The translations under genes were made by a program, and so were the position numbers. This document shows, piece by piece, positions 9,381 to 17,836 of a stretch of 64,000 nt of DNA; position 1 is the stretch's first letter, and each line of letters opens with the position of its first letter. The notes beneath the pieces are model-generated. The model was not told where the DNA came from. It was given only the letters and a program-made list of their open reading frames with translations, and made no database searches. Source of the stretch: Kitasatospora sp. NBC_01246 (lineage in GTDB: Bacteria > Actinomycetota > Actinomycetes > Streptomycetales > Streptomycetaceae); assembly GCF_036226505.1 (NCBI RefSeq), contig NZ_CP108484.1:3906001-3970000 (forward strand), read 5' to 3'.

Positions 9381-9386
9381 ACGCTA
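9381..9386 (-). promoter_or_regulatory. -10 hexamer TAGCGT before the methyltransferase
   Basis: On the minus strand TAGCGT precedes ATG 9372 by 8 nt, which predicts a leaderless or 1-2 nt leader transcript for the midA-nuoD2 pair. Confidence 0.45.
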
Positions 9387-9488
9387 CCGGCGCCGGGGTT
9401 CCCCTCCCAACCGGAGTCCGGGCTTCTCCGACCTAGGGAGTAGGACGGATCGCCCTCCCGGCGGACCTGACCACGCTCCGCGACTGCC

Positions 9489-9494
9489 TACGCT
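9489..9494 (+). promoter_or_regulatory. -10 hexamer TACGCT, leaderless start
   Basis: TACGCT, six bases, then the GTG start of the histidine kinase at 9501. Confidence 0.55.
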
Positions 9495-9500
9495 TGAGAC

Positions 9501-10727
9501 GTGCAACGACTCAACGCCTGGCTCCGCCGTCACCCCATGGTGGTCGACTCCGCCTGGGCGGCGATCGTGCTGTTCCTGGGGCTCCTGCCGGACGGCGGCG
9601 ACAACAGCGCCTGGCGGGCCCCCGCCCAGTTCGTCATCGCCCTGCTCATCCCGCTGCTGATGGTCTTCCGGCGCCGCTACCCCGACGCCACCGTGGCCGC
9701 CGCCACCGCGCTGGGGATCGGTCAGATCACGCTGGGCATCCTGCCCGCCGGCTCCAGCATCGGGTACCTGGTCTTCGCCTACACCGGCGCCGCCTTCGGC
9801 TCCGCCTGGATCTCCCGGCTGGCCCTGGCCGCCGGGCTGGCGGCCGGACCGCTGACGTACTGGCAGCTCCACCTCAGCAAGACCGTGATCGACCCGAACG
9901 GCGACGCCCAGCAGCGCTCGTACAGCCTGGGCGAGTTCCTGCTGCTCACCGCGGCGATGAGCAGCCCGTTCATCCTCTGCTGGGCCTGGGGCCGGCTCAC
10001 CCGGGTGCGCCGCGCCTACCTGGTCGAGCTGGAGGACCGCGCCGCCCGGCTGGAGCGCGAGCGCGACGCCCAGGCCAAGGTGGCGGTCGCCGCCGAGCGC
10101 GCCCGGATCGCCCGCGAGCTGCACGACGTGGTCGCGCACAACGTCTCCGTCATGATCGTCCAAGCCGACGGCGCCGCCTACGTGCTGGACAACTCGCCCC
10201 AGCAGGCCAGGGAGGCGCTGGGCACGATCGCCTCCACCGGGCGCCAGGCGCTCGTCGAGATGCGCCGGCTGCTGGGTGTGCTGCGCACCGCGGACACCGC
10301 CGAGGAGTACGTGCCGCAGCCCGGCGTCGAGGAGCTGCCCGAGCTGCTGGACCAGGTCCGCACGGCCGGCCTCCAGGTGGACTTCGCCACCTCCGGCGAC
10401 CCGCGCGAACTGCCGCGCGGCGTCGAGCTGACCGTCTACCGGATCGTCCAGGAAGCACTGACCAACGTCCGCAAGCACGGCGGCCCCGATGTGCACGCCC
10501 GGGTCGCGGTCGACTTCGGCGAGCGCGAGCTGGCCGTCCTGATCGAGGACGACGGCCGCGGCTCGACGGACGAGCAGCTCGCCGCCGGCGGGACGGACGG
10601 CCAGGGGCACGGCCTGATCGGCATGCGCGAGCGGGTCGGCATGGTCAGTGGCAGCCTCGACGTCGGGCCGCGCCCCGGCGGCGGCTTCCGGATCCGCGCC
10701 GTCCTGCCCCTCAAGGCAGCACACTGA
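9501..10727 (+). CDS. Sensor histidine kinase, DesK/NarL type (HisKA_3)
   Basis: The 408-residue kinase begins with four to five membrane segments (~15-165), a coiled coil (~172-200) and the HisKA_3 box ERARIARELHDVVAHNVSV, with His208 the phosphorylated residue. The HATPase domain shows QEALTNVRKHG (N box), DDGRG and GHGLIGMRERV. There is no large extracellular sensor domain, so the signal is probably sensed in or at the membrane. It starts at a leaderless GTG. The next gene, a NarL-type regulator 31 nt downstream, is its likely partner. No transporter or other obvious target is adjacent on this strand. Confidence 0.9.
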   Translation: MQRLNAWLRRHPMVVDSAWAAIVLFLGLLPDGGDNSAWRAPAQFVIALLIPLLMVFRRRYPDATVAAATALGIGQITLGILPAGSSIGYLVFAYTGAAFGSAWISRLALAAGLAAGPLTYWQLHLSKTVIDPNGDAQQRSYSLGEFLLLTAAMSSPFILCWAWGRLTRVRRAYLVELEDRAARLERERDAQAKVAVAAERARIARELHDVVAHNVSVMIVQADGAAYVLDNSPQQAREALGTIASTGRQALVEMRRLLGVLRTADTAEEYVPQPGVEELPELLDQVRTAGLQVDFATSGDPRELPRGVELTVYRIVQEALTNVRKHGGPDVHARVAVDFGERELAVLIEDDGRGSTDEQLAAGGTDGQGHGLIGMRERVGMVSGSLDVGPRPGGGFRIRAVLPLKAAH

Positions 10728-10758
10728 CCCCGTTGCCGCCCACGAACTAGGAGCCACC

Positions 10759-11448
10759 TTGACCATCCGCGTGATGCTCGTCGACGACCAGGAGCTGCTG
10801 CGCACCGGCTTCCGGATGATCCTGCAGTCCCAGGGCGACATCGAGATCGTCGCCGAGGCCGGCGACGGCGCGCAGGCCCTGGAGCGGCTGCGGCACACGC
10901 AGGTGGACGTGATCCTGATGGACGTCCGGATGCCCCGCCTGGACGGGGTGCAGACCACCCGCCGGATCTGCCTCGCCGAGGACGGCAGCCCGCTGCCGAA
11001 CGCGCCGCACGTGCTCATCCTCACCACCTTCGACCTGGACGAGTACGCCTTCGCCGCGCTCAAGGCCGGGGCCAGCGGGTTCCTGCTCAAGGACGTGCCG
11101 CCGACCGAGCTGGTGGCCGCGATCCGCGCGGTGCACGGCGGCGACGCGGTGGTCGCGCCGACCACCACCCGCCGCATGATCGACCGCTTCGCCGAGGTGC
11201 TGCCCACCGCGGCGAGCACGCCGGGACCGGACACCCTGGGCCCGCTCACCGAGCGCGAGCGCGAGGTGTTCCTGCTGGTCGCCCAGGGCCTCTCGAACGG
11301 TGAGATCGCCGCCCGGCTGGTCCTGTCCGAGGCCACCGTGAAGACCCACGTCGGCCGGATCCTGGCCAAGCTCGGCCTGCGCGACCGGGTCCAGGCCGTC
11401 GTCCTCGCCTACGAGGCGGGCCTGATCCGGGCCGGCGCCGCGGATTAA
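10759..11448 (+). CDS. NarL/FixJ-type response regulator
   Basis: I use TTG 10759 (LTIRVMLVDDQ), which has AGGAG 5 nt upstream; it is the only well-placed start because the receiver domain begins at once. The 229-residue product has a receiver domain with DD at 9-10, the phosphoacceptor Asp55 (VILMDVRMP) and the Lys of FLLKDVP, then a LuxR-type helix-turn-helix (LTEREREVFLLVAQGLSNGEIA, with SEATVKTHVGRIL). It is cotranscribed with the kinase at 9501-10727. A linker of about 30 residues (TPGPDTLGP) separates the domains. Confidence 0.92.
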   Translation: MTIRVMLVDDQELLRTGFRMILQSQGDIEIVAEAGDGAQALERLRHTQVDVILMDVRMPRLDGVQTTRRICLAEDGSPLPNAPHVLILTTFDLDEYAFAALKAGASGFLLKDVPPTELVAAIRAVHGGDAVVAPTTTRRMIDRFAEVLPTAASTPGPDTLGPLTEREREVFLLVAQGLSNGEIAARLVLSEATVKTHVGRILAKLGLRDRVQAVVLAYEAGLIRAGAAD

Positions 11449-11468
11449 TCCGCCGTCCGCCCCGGCCG

Positions 11469-11474
11469 TAGAAT
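11469..11474 (+). promoter_or_regulatory. -10 hexamer TAGAAT of the cofactor operon
   Basis: TAGAAT is followed by six bases and the GTG at 11481, the same spacing as at the other leaderless starts in the window. Confidence 0.5.
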
Positions 11475-11480
11475 GGGCCG

Positions 11481-11645
11481 GTGCGTCCGGTACCCGCAGA
11501 GGACCGGAACGGTAAGAGTGAGGACCAGGGCCGAGCTGTGAGCGAGCGAACCGGGCTCACCGTCGAGAGGTGCGCCATGGCGATTGCCCCCGCCGAGCGC
11601 CGGGGTGCCCCCCGGCCCGGGAACGACCCGGAGGTGGCCGCGTGA
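11481..11645 (+). CDS. Small leaderless ORF (54 aa) opening the pantothenate/NAD operon
   Basis: A GTG exactly 6 nt after a TAGAAT box opens a 54-codon frame with no stop until TGA 11643-11645, which overlaps the GTG of the next gene in a GTGA junction. A second in-frame start, ATG 11577, has GAGAGGTG 4 nt upstream and would give a 22-residue peptide. The product is hydrophilic and rich in Arg, Glu and Pro, with no membrane segment. I do not recognise it. The promoter spacing, the internal ribosome site and the stop/start overlap argue that it is translated, perhaps only to couple ribosomes into the downstream gene. Confidence 0.45.
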   Translation: MRPVPAEDRNGKSEDQGRAVSERTGLTVERCAMAIAPAERRGAPRPGNDPEVAA

Positions 11646-12586
11646 GCGCCTCCCACAGCGTCGGCCCCGGCCCGCTCGACGACGGTTTCGGCGACCCGGC
11701 CGACCCCGGCAACCGGCCGGCCCGGCTCGCCGTCGGGGTGGTCGGCACCGGCCGGGTCGGCCCCGCGCTGGGCGCCGCCCTGCAGCTCGCCGGGCACCGG
11801 GTGGTCGCCGCCTCCGGGGTGTCCGCCGCCTCCCGCCGCCGCGCCGAACAGCTGCTGCCGGGCGTGCGGATCGTCACTCCGCCGCAGGTGCTCGCGGCCG
11901 CCGACCTGGTGCTGCTCACCGTCCCCGACGACGCGCTGGCCGACCTGGTGGCCGGCCTCGTCGCGACCGGCTCGGTCCGCCCCGGCCAGCTGGTGGTGCA
12001 CACCTCGGGCGCGCACGGCGTCGCCGTCCTGGAGCCCGCCACCCGGGCCGGGGCGCTGCCGCTGGCACTGCACCCCGCGATGACCTTCACCGGCACCACG
12101 GTCGACCTCGCCCGGCTGGCCGGCTGCCCGTTCGGGGTGACCGCCCCCGAGGAGCTGCGCCCGGTGGCCGAGGCCCTGGTGGTCGAGATGGGCGGCGAGC
12201 CCGAATGGGTGCCGGAGGGCGTCCGCCCGCTCTACCACACGGCCCTCGCGCACGGCGCGAACCACCTGGTCACCCTGGTCTCCCAGGCGCTGGAGCTGCT
12301 GCGCACGGCCGGGGTCGCCGAGCCCGGCCGGCTGCTCGGCCCGCTGCTGGGCGCCGCCCTGGACAACAGCCTGCGCTCCGGCGACGCGGCCCTCACCGGC
12401 CCGGTCGCGCGGGGCGACGCGGGCACCGTTCGGCGCCACCTGGCGCAGCTCAGTACGGTGTCCCCGGACATCCCGGCCGCCTACCGGGCGATGGCCCGCG
12501 CCACCGCCCAGCGGGCGCTCGCCCACGGGACGATCGACGAAGCGTCGGCGGCGGCGCTGCTGGACGTACTGAACGAGGAGAACTGA
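11642..12586 (+). CDS. Rossmann-like/DUF2520 oxidoreductase, candidate ketopantoate reductase (PanG type)
   Basis: GTG 11642 has GGAGGTG 5 nt upstream. The 314-residue protein has a dinucleotide-binding N-terminus ([13 protein letters not shown]) and a DUF2520-like helical C-terminus ([44 protein letters not shown]). The architecture is that of 6-phosphogluconate-dehydrogenase-like reductases. From memory, the alternative ketopantoate reductase PanG has this Rossmann plus DUF2520 layout. The stop overlaps the panC ATG by one base (TGATG), and panD follows, so reduction of ketopantoate to pantoate is the most economical guess. Direct evidence is lacking. Confidence 0.75.
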   Translation: MSASHSVGPGPLDDGFGDPADPGNRPARLAVGVVGTGRVGPALGAALQLAGHRVVAASGVSAASRRRAEQLLPGVRIVTPPQVLAAADLVLLTVPDDALADLVAGLVATGSVRPGQLVVHTSGAHGVAVLEPATRAGALPLALHPAMTFTGTTVDLARLAGCPFGVTAPEELRPVAEALVVEMGGEPEWVPEGVRPLYHTALAHGANHLVTLVSQALELLRTAGVAEPGRLLGPLLGAALDNSLRSGDAALTGPVARGDAGTVRRHLAQLSTVSPDIPAAYRAMARATAQRALAHGTIDEASAAALLDVLNEEN

Positions 12587-13494
12587 TGGCAGCACGCGGC
12601 AAGCAGGCCGGCAAGGCCCAGCGGGCACCCAAGGTCCACCGGGCCGTCGTCACCCGGAGCGTCACCGACTTCGAGGCGGCCTTCTGGCCGGACGAGCAGC
12701 CGGTGGACAACGCGGTCGTGATGACGATGGGCGCGCTGCACGAGGGCCACGGCGCGCTGATCCGGGCCGCCCGCAAGCAGGTCGGCCGGGAGGGCCGGGT
12801 CGCCGTGACCGTCTTCGTCAATCCGCTGCAGTTCGGCGCCGGCGAGGACCTCGAACGCTACCCGCGGGACCTGGAGGCGGACGTCCGGCTGGCCGAGGAG
12901 AACGGCGCCGACGTCGTCTTCGCGCCGTCCGTCGAGGAGGTCTACCCGAACGGCGAGCCGCAGGTGCGCCTGGCGGCCGGCCCGATGGGCGAGCGCTTCG
13001 AGGGCACCACCCGGCCCGGGCACTTCGACGGGGTGCTGACCGTGGTGGCCAAGCTGCTGCACATCACCGACCCGGACTTCGCCTTCTTCGGCGAGAAGGA
13101 CGCCCAGCAGCTGGCGCTCGTCCAGCGGATGGTCGCCGACCTGGACTTCGACGTCGAGATCGTCGGCGTGCCGACCGTCCGCGAGGAGGACGGGCTGGCG
13201 CTCTCCTCCCGCAACCGCTTCCTGTCCGCCGAGGACCGCGAGCACGCGCTCGTGCTGTCCCGGGCCCTGTTCGCCGGCCGCGACGTGGCCGCGCAGGGTC
13301 CGCAGGCCGTGCGCGAGGCCGCCGCGGCCGCCCTCGACGCCGCCGAAGGTGTCACCCTGGACTACCTCGCCCTGATCGACCCGCACGACTTCACCGAAGC
13401 GGCGGACGACTTCCGGGGCGAGGCGGTGCTGGCCGTCGCCGCGAAGGTGGGCTCCACCCGCCTGATCGACAACGTCCGCATCATCTGCCGCTGA
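12586..13494 (+). CDS. panC: Pantothenate synthetase
   Basis: The 302-residue enzyme joins pantoate and beta-alanine with ATP. It shows the nucleotidyltransferase HIGH-like motif [28 protein letters not shown], the pantoate pocket [25 protein letters not shown] and the KMSKS-like [13 protein letters not shown]. The ATG overlaps the previous stop by one base. A Lys/Arg/Ala-rich N-terminal extension of ~22 residues precedes the core, as is common in actinobacteria. Its beta-alanine substrate comes from PanD, encoded 90 nt downstream. Confidence 0.96.
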   Translation: MAARGKQAGKAQRAPKVHRAVVTRSVTDFEAAFWPDEQPVDNAVVMTMGALHEGHGALIRAARKQVGREGRVAVTVFVNPLQFGAGEDLERYPRDLEADVRLAEENGADVVFAPSVEEVYPNGEPQVRLAAGPMGERFEGTTRPGHFDGVLTVVAKLLHITDPDFAFFGEKDAQQLALVQRMVADLDFDVEIVGVPTVREEDGLALSSRNRFLSAEDREHALVLSRALFAGRDVAAQGPQAVREAAAAALDAAEGVTLDYLALIDPHDFTEAADDFRGEAVLAVAAKVGSTRLIDNVRIICR

Positions 13495-13584
13495 CGCGGC
13501 GACGCACCACCCGCGGTCGCACCACCCGCAGGACCGTCCGGCAGCACATTCCCTCAGGCATGCACTCACTGGAGGCGTGACCCC

Positions 13585-14034
13585 ATGCTCCGCACCATGC
13601 TCAAGTCCAAGATCCACCGGGCCACCGTGACCCAGGCCGACCTGCACTACGTCGGCTCCGTCACGGTGGACGAGGACCTGCTCGACGCCGCCGACCTGCT
13701 CCCCGGCGAGCTGGTCCACATCGTCGACATCAACAACGGCGCCCGGCTGGAGACCTACACCATCGCCGGCCCGCGCGGCTCCGGCGTGATCGGCATCAAC
13801 GGCGCCGCCGCCCGCCTGGTCCACCCCGGCGACCTCGTCATACTCATCGCCTACGGGCAGATGGACACCGCCGAGGCCAAGGGCTACCTGCCGAAGGTGG
13901 TCTTCGTGGACGCCGACAACCGGATCACCGGCATGGGCGGCGACCCCGCCGAGGCCGGGGAGGGCACCGGGCTGCTCCGCGGCGACGCGGCGTACCGTGA
14001 CGGCAACGGCGCGGCCCCGACCGCCGCGCGCTGA
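13585..14034 (+). CDS. panD: Aspartate 1-decarboxylase precursor
   Basis: The 149-residue proenzyme makes beta-alanine from aspartate for PanC. It self-cleaves between Gly24 and Ser25 (HYVGSVTVD) to create the pyruvoyl cofactor; the site is intact. Further family motifs are [44 protein letters not shown] and AYGQM. The ~25-residue C-terminal tail after VDADNRI is an actinobacterial-style extension. GGAGG lies 7 nt before the ATG. Confidence 0.96.
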   Translation: MLRTMLKSKIHRATVTQADLHYVGSVTVDEDLLDAADLLPGELVHIVDINNGARLETYTIAGPRGSGVIGINGAAARLVHPGDLVILIAYGQMDTAEAKGYLPKVVFVDADNRITGMGGDPAEAGEGTGLLRGDAAYRDGNGAAPTAAR

Positions 14035-14051
14035 AGGAGCCACTGAACGCC

Positions 14052-15725
14052 ATGCCCGTCACGCACCGCCTCACCGCCCCCGCCCCCGGCTGGACGGCCA
14101 CCACCGACATCGTCGTGGTCGGCTCCGGCGTGGCCGGACTCACCGTCGCCCTCAACGTCCGCAAGGCCGGCCTGCGGGCCATGGTGGTCACCAAGGCGAT
14201 GCTCGACGACGGGTCGACCCGCTGGGCCCAGGGCGGCATCGCCGCCGCCCTGGGCGAGGGCGACACCCCCGAGCAGCACCTGGCCGACACCCTGGTGGCC
14301 GGTGTCGGGCTCTGCGACGAGGAGGCCGTCCGCACCCTCGTCACCGAGGGCCCGGAGGCCGTCCGCCACCTGATCGCCACCGGCGCCGCCTTCGACCGCG
14401 GCGACGACGGCGAGATCCAGCTCACCCGCGAGGGCGGCCACCACCGCCGCCGGATCGCGCACGCCGGCGGGGACGCCACCGGCGCCGAGATATCGCGCGC
14501 CCTGGTCACCGCCGTCCGGTCCGACCCGGGCCTGGAGCTGATCGAGCACGCCCTCGTCCTCGACCTGCTCACCGACGCCGACGGCCACGCCGCCGGCCTC
14601 ACCCTGCACGTGATGGGCGAGGGCCAGCGCGACGGCGTCGGCGCCATCCGGGCCCGCGCGGTGGTCCTCGCCACCGGCGGCATGGGCCAGGTCTACTCCG
14701 CCACCACCAACCCGGCGGTCTCCACCGGCGACGGCGTGGCGCTCGCGCTGCGGGCCGGCGCCGAGGTCACCGACCTGGAGTTCGTGCAGTTCCACCCGAC
14801 CGTGCTCTGGCTCGGTCCGGACGCCGAGGGCCAGCAGCCGCTGGTCTCCGAGGCGGTCCGCGGCGAGGGCGCGCACCTGGTCGACGGGGACGGCACCCGC
14901 TTCATGCTCGGGCAGCACGAGCTGGCCGAACTGGCCCCGCGCGACATCGTCGCCAAGGCCATCACCCAGCGGATGCAGCTCCTGGGCACCGACCACATGT
15001 ACCTGGACGGGCGGCACTTCGGCGCCGGGATGTGGGAGGAGCGGTTCCCGACCATCCTCGCCACCTGCCGCGCGCACGGCATCGACCCGGTCACCGAGCC
15101 GATCCCGATCGCCCCGGCCGCGCACTACGCCTCCGGCGGCATCCGCACCGACCCGACCGGCCGCACCACCGTCCCCGGGCTCTACGCCTGCGGCGAGGTG
15201 GCCTGCACCGGGGTGCACGGCGCCAACCGGCTGGCCTCCAACTCCCTGCTGGAGGGCCTGGTCTTCGCCGAGCGGATCGCCGCCGACCTGACCGCCCGGC
15301 ACCGCGCGGACGAACTGCCCGAGCGCTCGGTGGACGTCGCCGCCGCGCGGGCCGCCCGCCCGGTGCCGCTGCCCGCCCCCGAGGCGCGGGCCGAGATCCA
15401 GCGGCTGATGTCGCGCGGCACGGGCGTCCTGCGCTCGGCCTCGTCGATGGCCGGCACGGCCGCCGGACTCGCCCTGATCGCCGAGCAGGCCCTGGCGCAC
15501 GTCGCCGAGGAGAAGCCGGCCGACCCCCGGGTGGAGACCTGGGAGGCCGCCAACCTGCTGCTGGTCGGCACCGCCCTGGTGACGGCCGCCGCCCGGCGCG
15601 CCGAGACCCGCGGCTGCCACTGGCGCGAGGACTTCCCCGAGCGGGACGACGCCCACTGGCAGCGCCACCTGATCACCACCCTCACCGCCTCCGGCGACCT
15701 TGTCAGCACCCCTGAGGAGCAGTAG
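14052..15725 (+). CDS. nadB: L-aspartate oxidase
   Basis: The 557-residue flavoenzyme oxidises aspartate to iminoaspartate, the first step of NAD synthesis. It has the FAD motif VVVGSGVAGLTVAL, the SxRWAQGGIAAAL motif, REGGHHRRRIAHAGGDATG, the substrate region ATGGMGQVYSATTNP, and the C-terminal ACTGVHGANRLASNSLLEGLVF. AAGGAG precedes the ATG by 12 nt, next to the panD stop. Quinolinate synthase (nadA) is not in the window, so the pathway must be completed from another locus. Confidence 0.96.
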   Translation: MPVTHRLTAPAPGWTATTDIVVVGSGVAGLTVALNVRKAGLRAMVVTKAMLDDGSTRWAQGGIAAALGEGDTPEQHLADTLVAGVGLCDEEAVRTLVTEGPEAVRHLIATGAAFDRGDDGEIQLTREGGHHRRRIAHAGGDATGAEISRALVTAVRSDPGLELIEHALVLDLLTDADGHAAGLTLHVMGEGQRDGVGAIRARAVVLATGGMGQVYSATTNPAVSTGDGVALALRAGAEVTDLEFVQFHPTVLWLGPDAEGQQPLVSEAVRGEGAHLVDGDGTRFMLGQHELAELAPRDIVAKAITQRMQLLGTDHMYLDGRHFGAGMWEERFPTILATCRAHGIDPVTEPIPIAPAAHYASGGIRTDPTGRTTVPGLYACGEVACTGVHGANRLASNSLLEGLVFAERIAADLTARHRADELPERSVDVAAARAARPVPLPAPEARAEIQRLMSRGTGVLRSASSMAGTAAGLALIAEQALAHVAEEKPADPRVETWEAANLLLVGTALVTAAARRAETRGCHWREDFPERDDAHWQRHLITTLTASGDLVSTPEEQ

Positions 15726-15729
15726 AACC

Positions 15730-16692
15730 ATGACCCACTCCCACGAGGAACTCCCGATGGCCGGCGGTTGCGGCGACGGCTGCGCGTGCGGGGACGGCGA
15801 GGGCTACGAGACCGGCCTGGACCCGCGGCTCGCCGAGCTGCTGGAGGAGGCCGGCCTCGACCCGATCGAGGTCGAGGACATCGCCACCCTGGCGCTGGCC
15901 GAGGACCTGGCCGGCGGCGAGGACGTCACCTCGGTCGCCACGGTGCCCGCCGACGCCGTCGCCACCGCCGACTTCACCGCCCGCGAGGCCGGCGTGGTCG
16001 CGGGCCTGCGGATCGCCGAGGCGGTCGTCTCGCTGGTCTGCGAGGAGGAGTTCGAGGTCGAGCGGCACGTCGAGGACGGCGACCGCGTCGAGGCCGGCCA
16101 GGTGCTGCTCTCCGTCCGCAGCCGCACCCGCGACCTGCTGACCGCCGAGCGCAGCGCGCTCAACCTGCTCTGCCACCTCTCCGGCATCGCCACCGCGACC
16201 CGCGCCTGGGCGGACGCCCTGGAGGGCACCGGCGCGGTGGTCCGCGACACCCGCAAGACCACCCCGGGCCTGCGGGCGCTGCAGAAGTACGCGGTCCGCT
16301 GCGGCGGCGGCGCCAACCACCGGATGGCGCTCTCCGACGCCGCCCTGGTCAAGGACAACCACGTGGTCGCGGCCGGCGGCGTCGCCGAGGCGTTCCGGGC
16401 CGTCCGGGCCGCCTACCCCGACCTGGCGGTGGAGGTCGAGGTGGACACCCTGGAGCAGATCCCGCCGGTGCTGGAGGCCGGGGCCGACCTCGTCCTGCTG
16501 GACAACTTCACCGTGCCGCAGCTGAAGGAGGCCGTCGAGCTGGTGGCCGGGCGCGCCCGGCTGGAGGCGTCCGGCGGACTGACCCTGGCCAGCGCGCGCG
16601 AGGTCGCCCAGACTGGGGTCGACTACCTGGCCGTGGGCGCGCTCACGCACTCCTCGCCGATCCTGGACATCGGCCTGGACCTGCGCGCCTGA
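15730..16692 (+). CDS. nadC: Nicotinate-nucleotide pyrophosphorylase (quinolinate phosphoribosyltransferase)
   Basis: The 320-residue enzyme converts quinolinate and PRPP to nicotinate mononucleotide. ATG 15730 follows GAGGAG by 10 nt, 4 nt after the nadB stop. Core motifs are EDLAGGEDVTS, TARxxGVVAGL, LLTAERSALNLLCHLSGIAT, DTRKTTPGLRALQKYAVRCGG, NHRMALSDAALVKDNH, VEVEVDTLEQ, LLDNF and EASGGL. Before the core, residues 12-25 form a Gly/Cys segment (GGCGDGCACGDGEG; Cys14, Cys18, Cys20), which is unusual for NadC in general and could bind metal; I recall similar tails in other streptomycetes. Confidence 0.95.
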   Translation: MTHSHEELPMAGGCGDGCACGDGEGYETGLDPRLAELLEEAGLDPIEVEDIATLALAEDLAGGEDVTSVATVPADAVATADFTAREAGVVAGLRIAEAVVSLVCEEEFEVERHVEDGDRVEAGQVLLSVRSRTRDLLTAERSALNLLCHLSGIATATRAWADALEGTGAVVRDTRKTTPGLRALQKYAVRCGGGANHRMALSDAALVKDNHVVAAGGVAEAFRAVRAAYPDLAVEVEVDTLEQIPPVLEAGADLVLLDNFTVPQLKEAVELVAGRARLEASGGLTLASAREVAQTGVDYLAVGALTHSSPILDIGLDLRA

Positions 16693-16727
16693 TCACCTCT
16701 GATCACCCCTCACGCAGAAGGCACCCC

Positions 16728-17513
16728 ATGCTGCTCACCATCGACGTCGGCAACACCCAGACCACGCTCGGCCTGTTCGACGGCGAGGACGTGGTCGAGC
16801 ACTGGCGGATCTCCACCGATCCGCGCCGCACGGCCGACGAGCTGGCGGTGCTCCTGCAGGGCCTGATGGGCTCGCACACCGCGGTCAACGAGGCCGCGGT
16901 GGAGGGCCTGGCGATCTGCTCGTCCGTCCCCTCCGTGCTCCACGAGTTCCGCGAGGTGACCCGCCGTTACTACGGCGACGTCCCCGCGGTGATCGTGGAG
17001 CCGGGGGTGAAGACGGGCGTGCACGTCCTGATGGACCACCCCAAGGAGGTCGGCGCCGACCGGATCGTCAACGCGCTGGCCGCCAACCACCTGTACGGGG
17101 GCCCGTGCATCGTGGTCGACTTCGGCACCGCCACCACCTTCGACGCGATCAACGCCCGCGGCGACTACGTGGGCGGCGCGATCGCCCCCGGCATCGAGAT
17201 CTCGGTCGAGGCGCTCGGCGCGCGCGGCGCCCAGCTGCGCAAGATCGAGCTGGCCCGCCCGCGCAACGTGATCGGCAAGAACACCGTCGAGGGCATGCAG
17301 TCCGGCATCCTCTACGGCTTCGCCGGCCAGGTCGACGGCCTGGTCGACCGGATGGCCAAGGAGCTCGCCAAGGACCCGGACGACGTCCAGGTCATCGCCA
17401 CCGGCGGACTGGCCCCGCTGGTGCTCGGCGAGGCCAGCACCATCGACGTCCACGAGCCCTGGCTGACGCTGATCGGCCTGCGCCTGGTGTACGAGCGCAA
17501 CCGGCCCAGCTGA
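16728..17513 (+). CDS. coaX: Type III pantothenate kinase
   Basis: The 261-residue enzyme phosphorylates pantothenate, the first committed step to CoA, so it closes the pathway opened by panC and panD. Motifs of the ASKHA-fold CoaX family are present: MLLTIDVGNTQTTLGLF, GADRIVNALAA, IVVDFGTATTFDAI, GGAIAPGIEIS and ATGGLA. GAAGG stands a few bases before the ATG. It is the last gene of the operon. The stretch from 17514 to 17836 holds no gene; TTAGTT at about 17632 could be part of a promoter for the efflux operon that follows. Confidence 0.95.
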   Translation: MLLTIDVGNTQTTLGLFDGEDVVEHWRISTDPRRTADELAVLLQGLMGSHTAVNEAAVEGLAICSSVPSVLHEFREVTRRYYGDVPAVIVEPGVKTGVHVLMDHPKEVGADRIVNALAANHLYGGPCIVVDFGTATTFDAINARGDYVGGAIAPGIEISVEALGARGAQLRKIELARPRNVIGKNTVEGMQSGILYGFAGQVDGLVDRMAKELAKDPDDVQVIATGGLAPLVLGEASTIDVHEPWLTLIGLRLVYERNRPS

Positions 17514-17836
17514 GCCGGGAGTTCGCCGCACCCACCCGGCGCCGCACGGCCCGAACGGGACATTCCCCCGCAGTTCCCCGCAGCCGCCCCGCCGTTGCGG
17601 GCGAACCCGGCCGGCGGGCCCCCGCGCTGTGTTAGTTTCACGCCCCGGGACGGGGCAGCACGCCCGTCCCGCGGCCGGGGGGACCGGCGGGCACCGGGGG
17701 GTGCGGGCGCACGTCCGGCCCGCCCGACGAGCCCGCCCGCCCAGGCCGAGGCACTGCCGCCCCGTCACGTACGGAGCGGGCGAACCGTACGGGGCCGCTC
17801 GGTCGGGCGGCCCGGAAGCCGGATCGAGGGTGGGGC

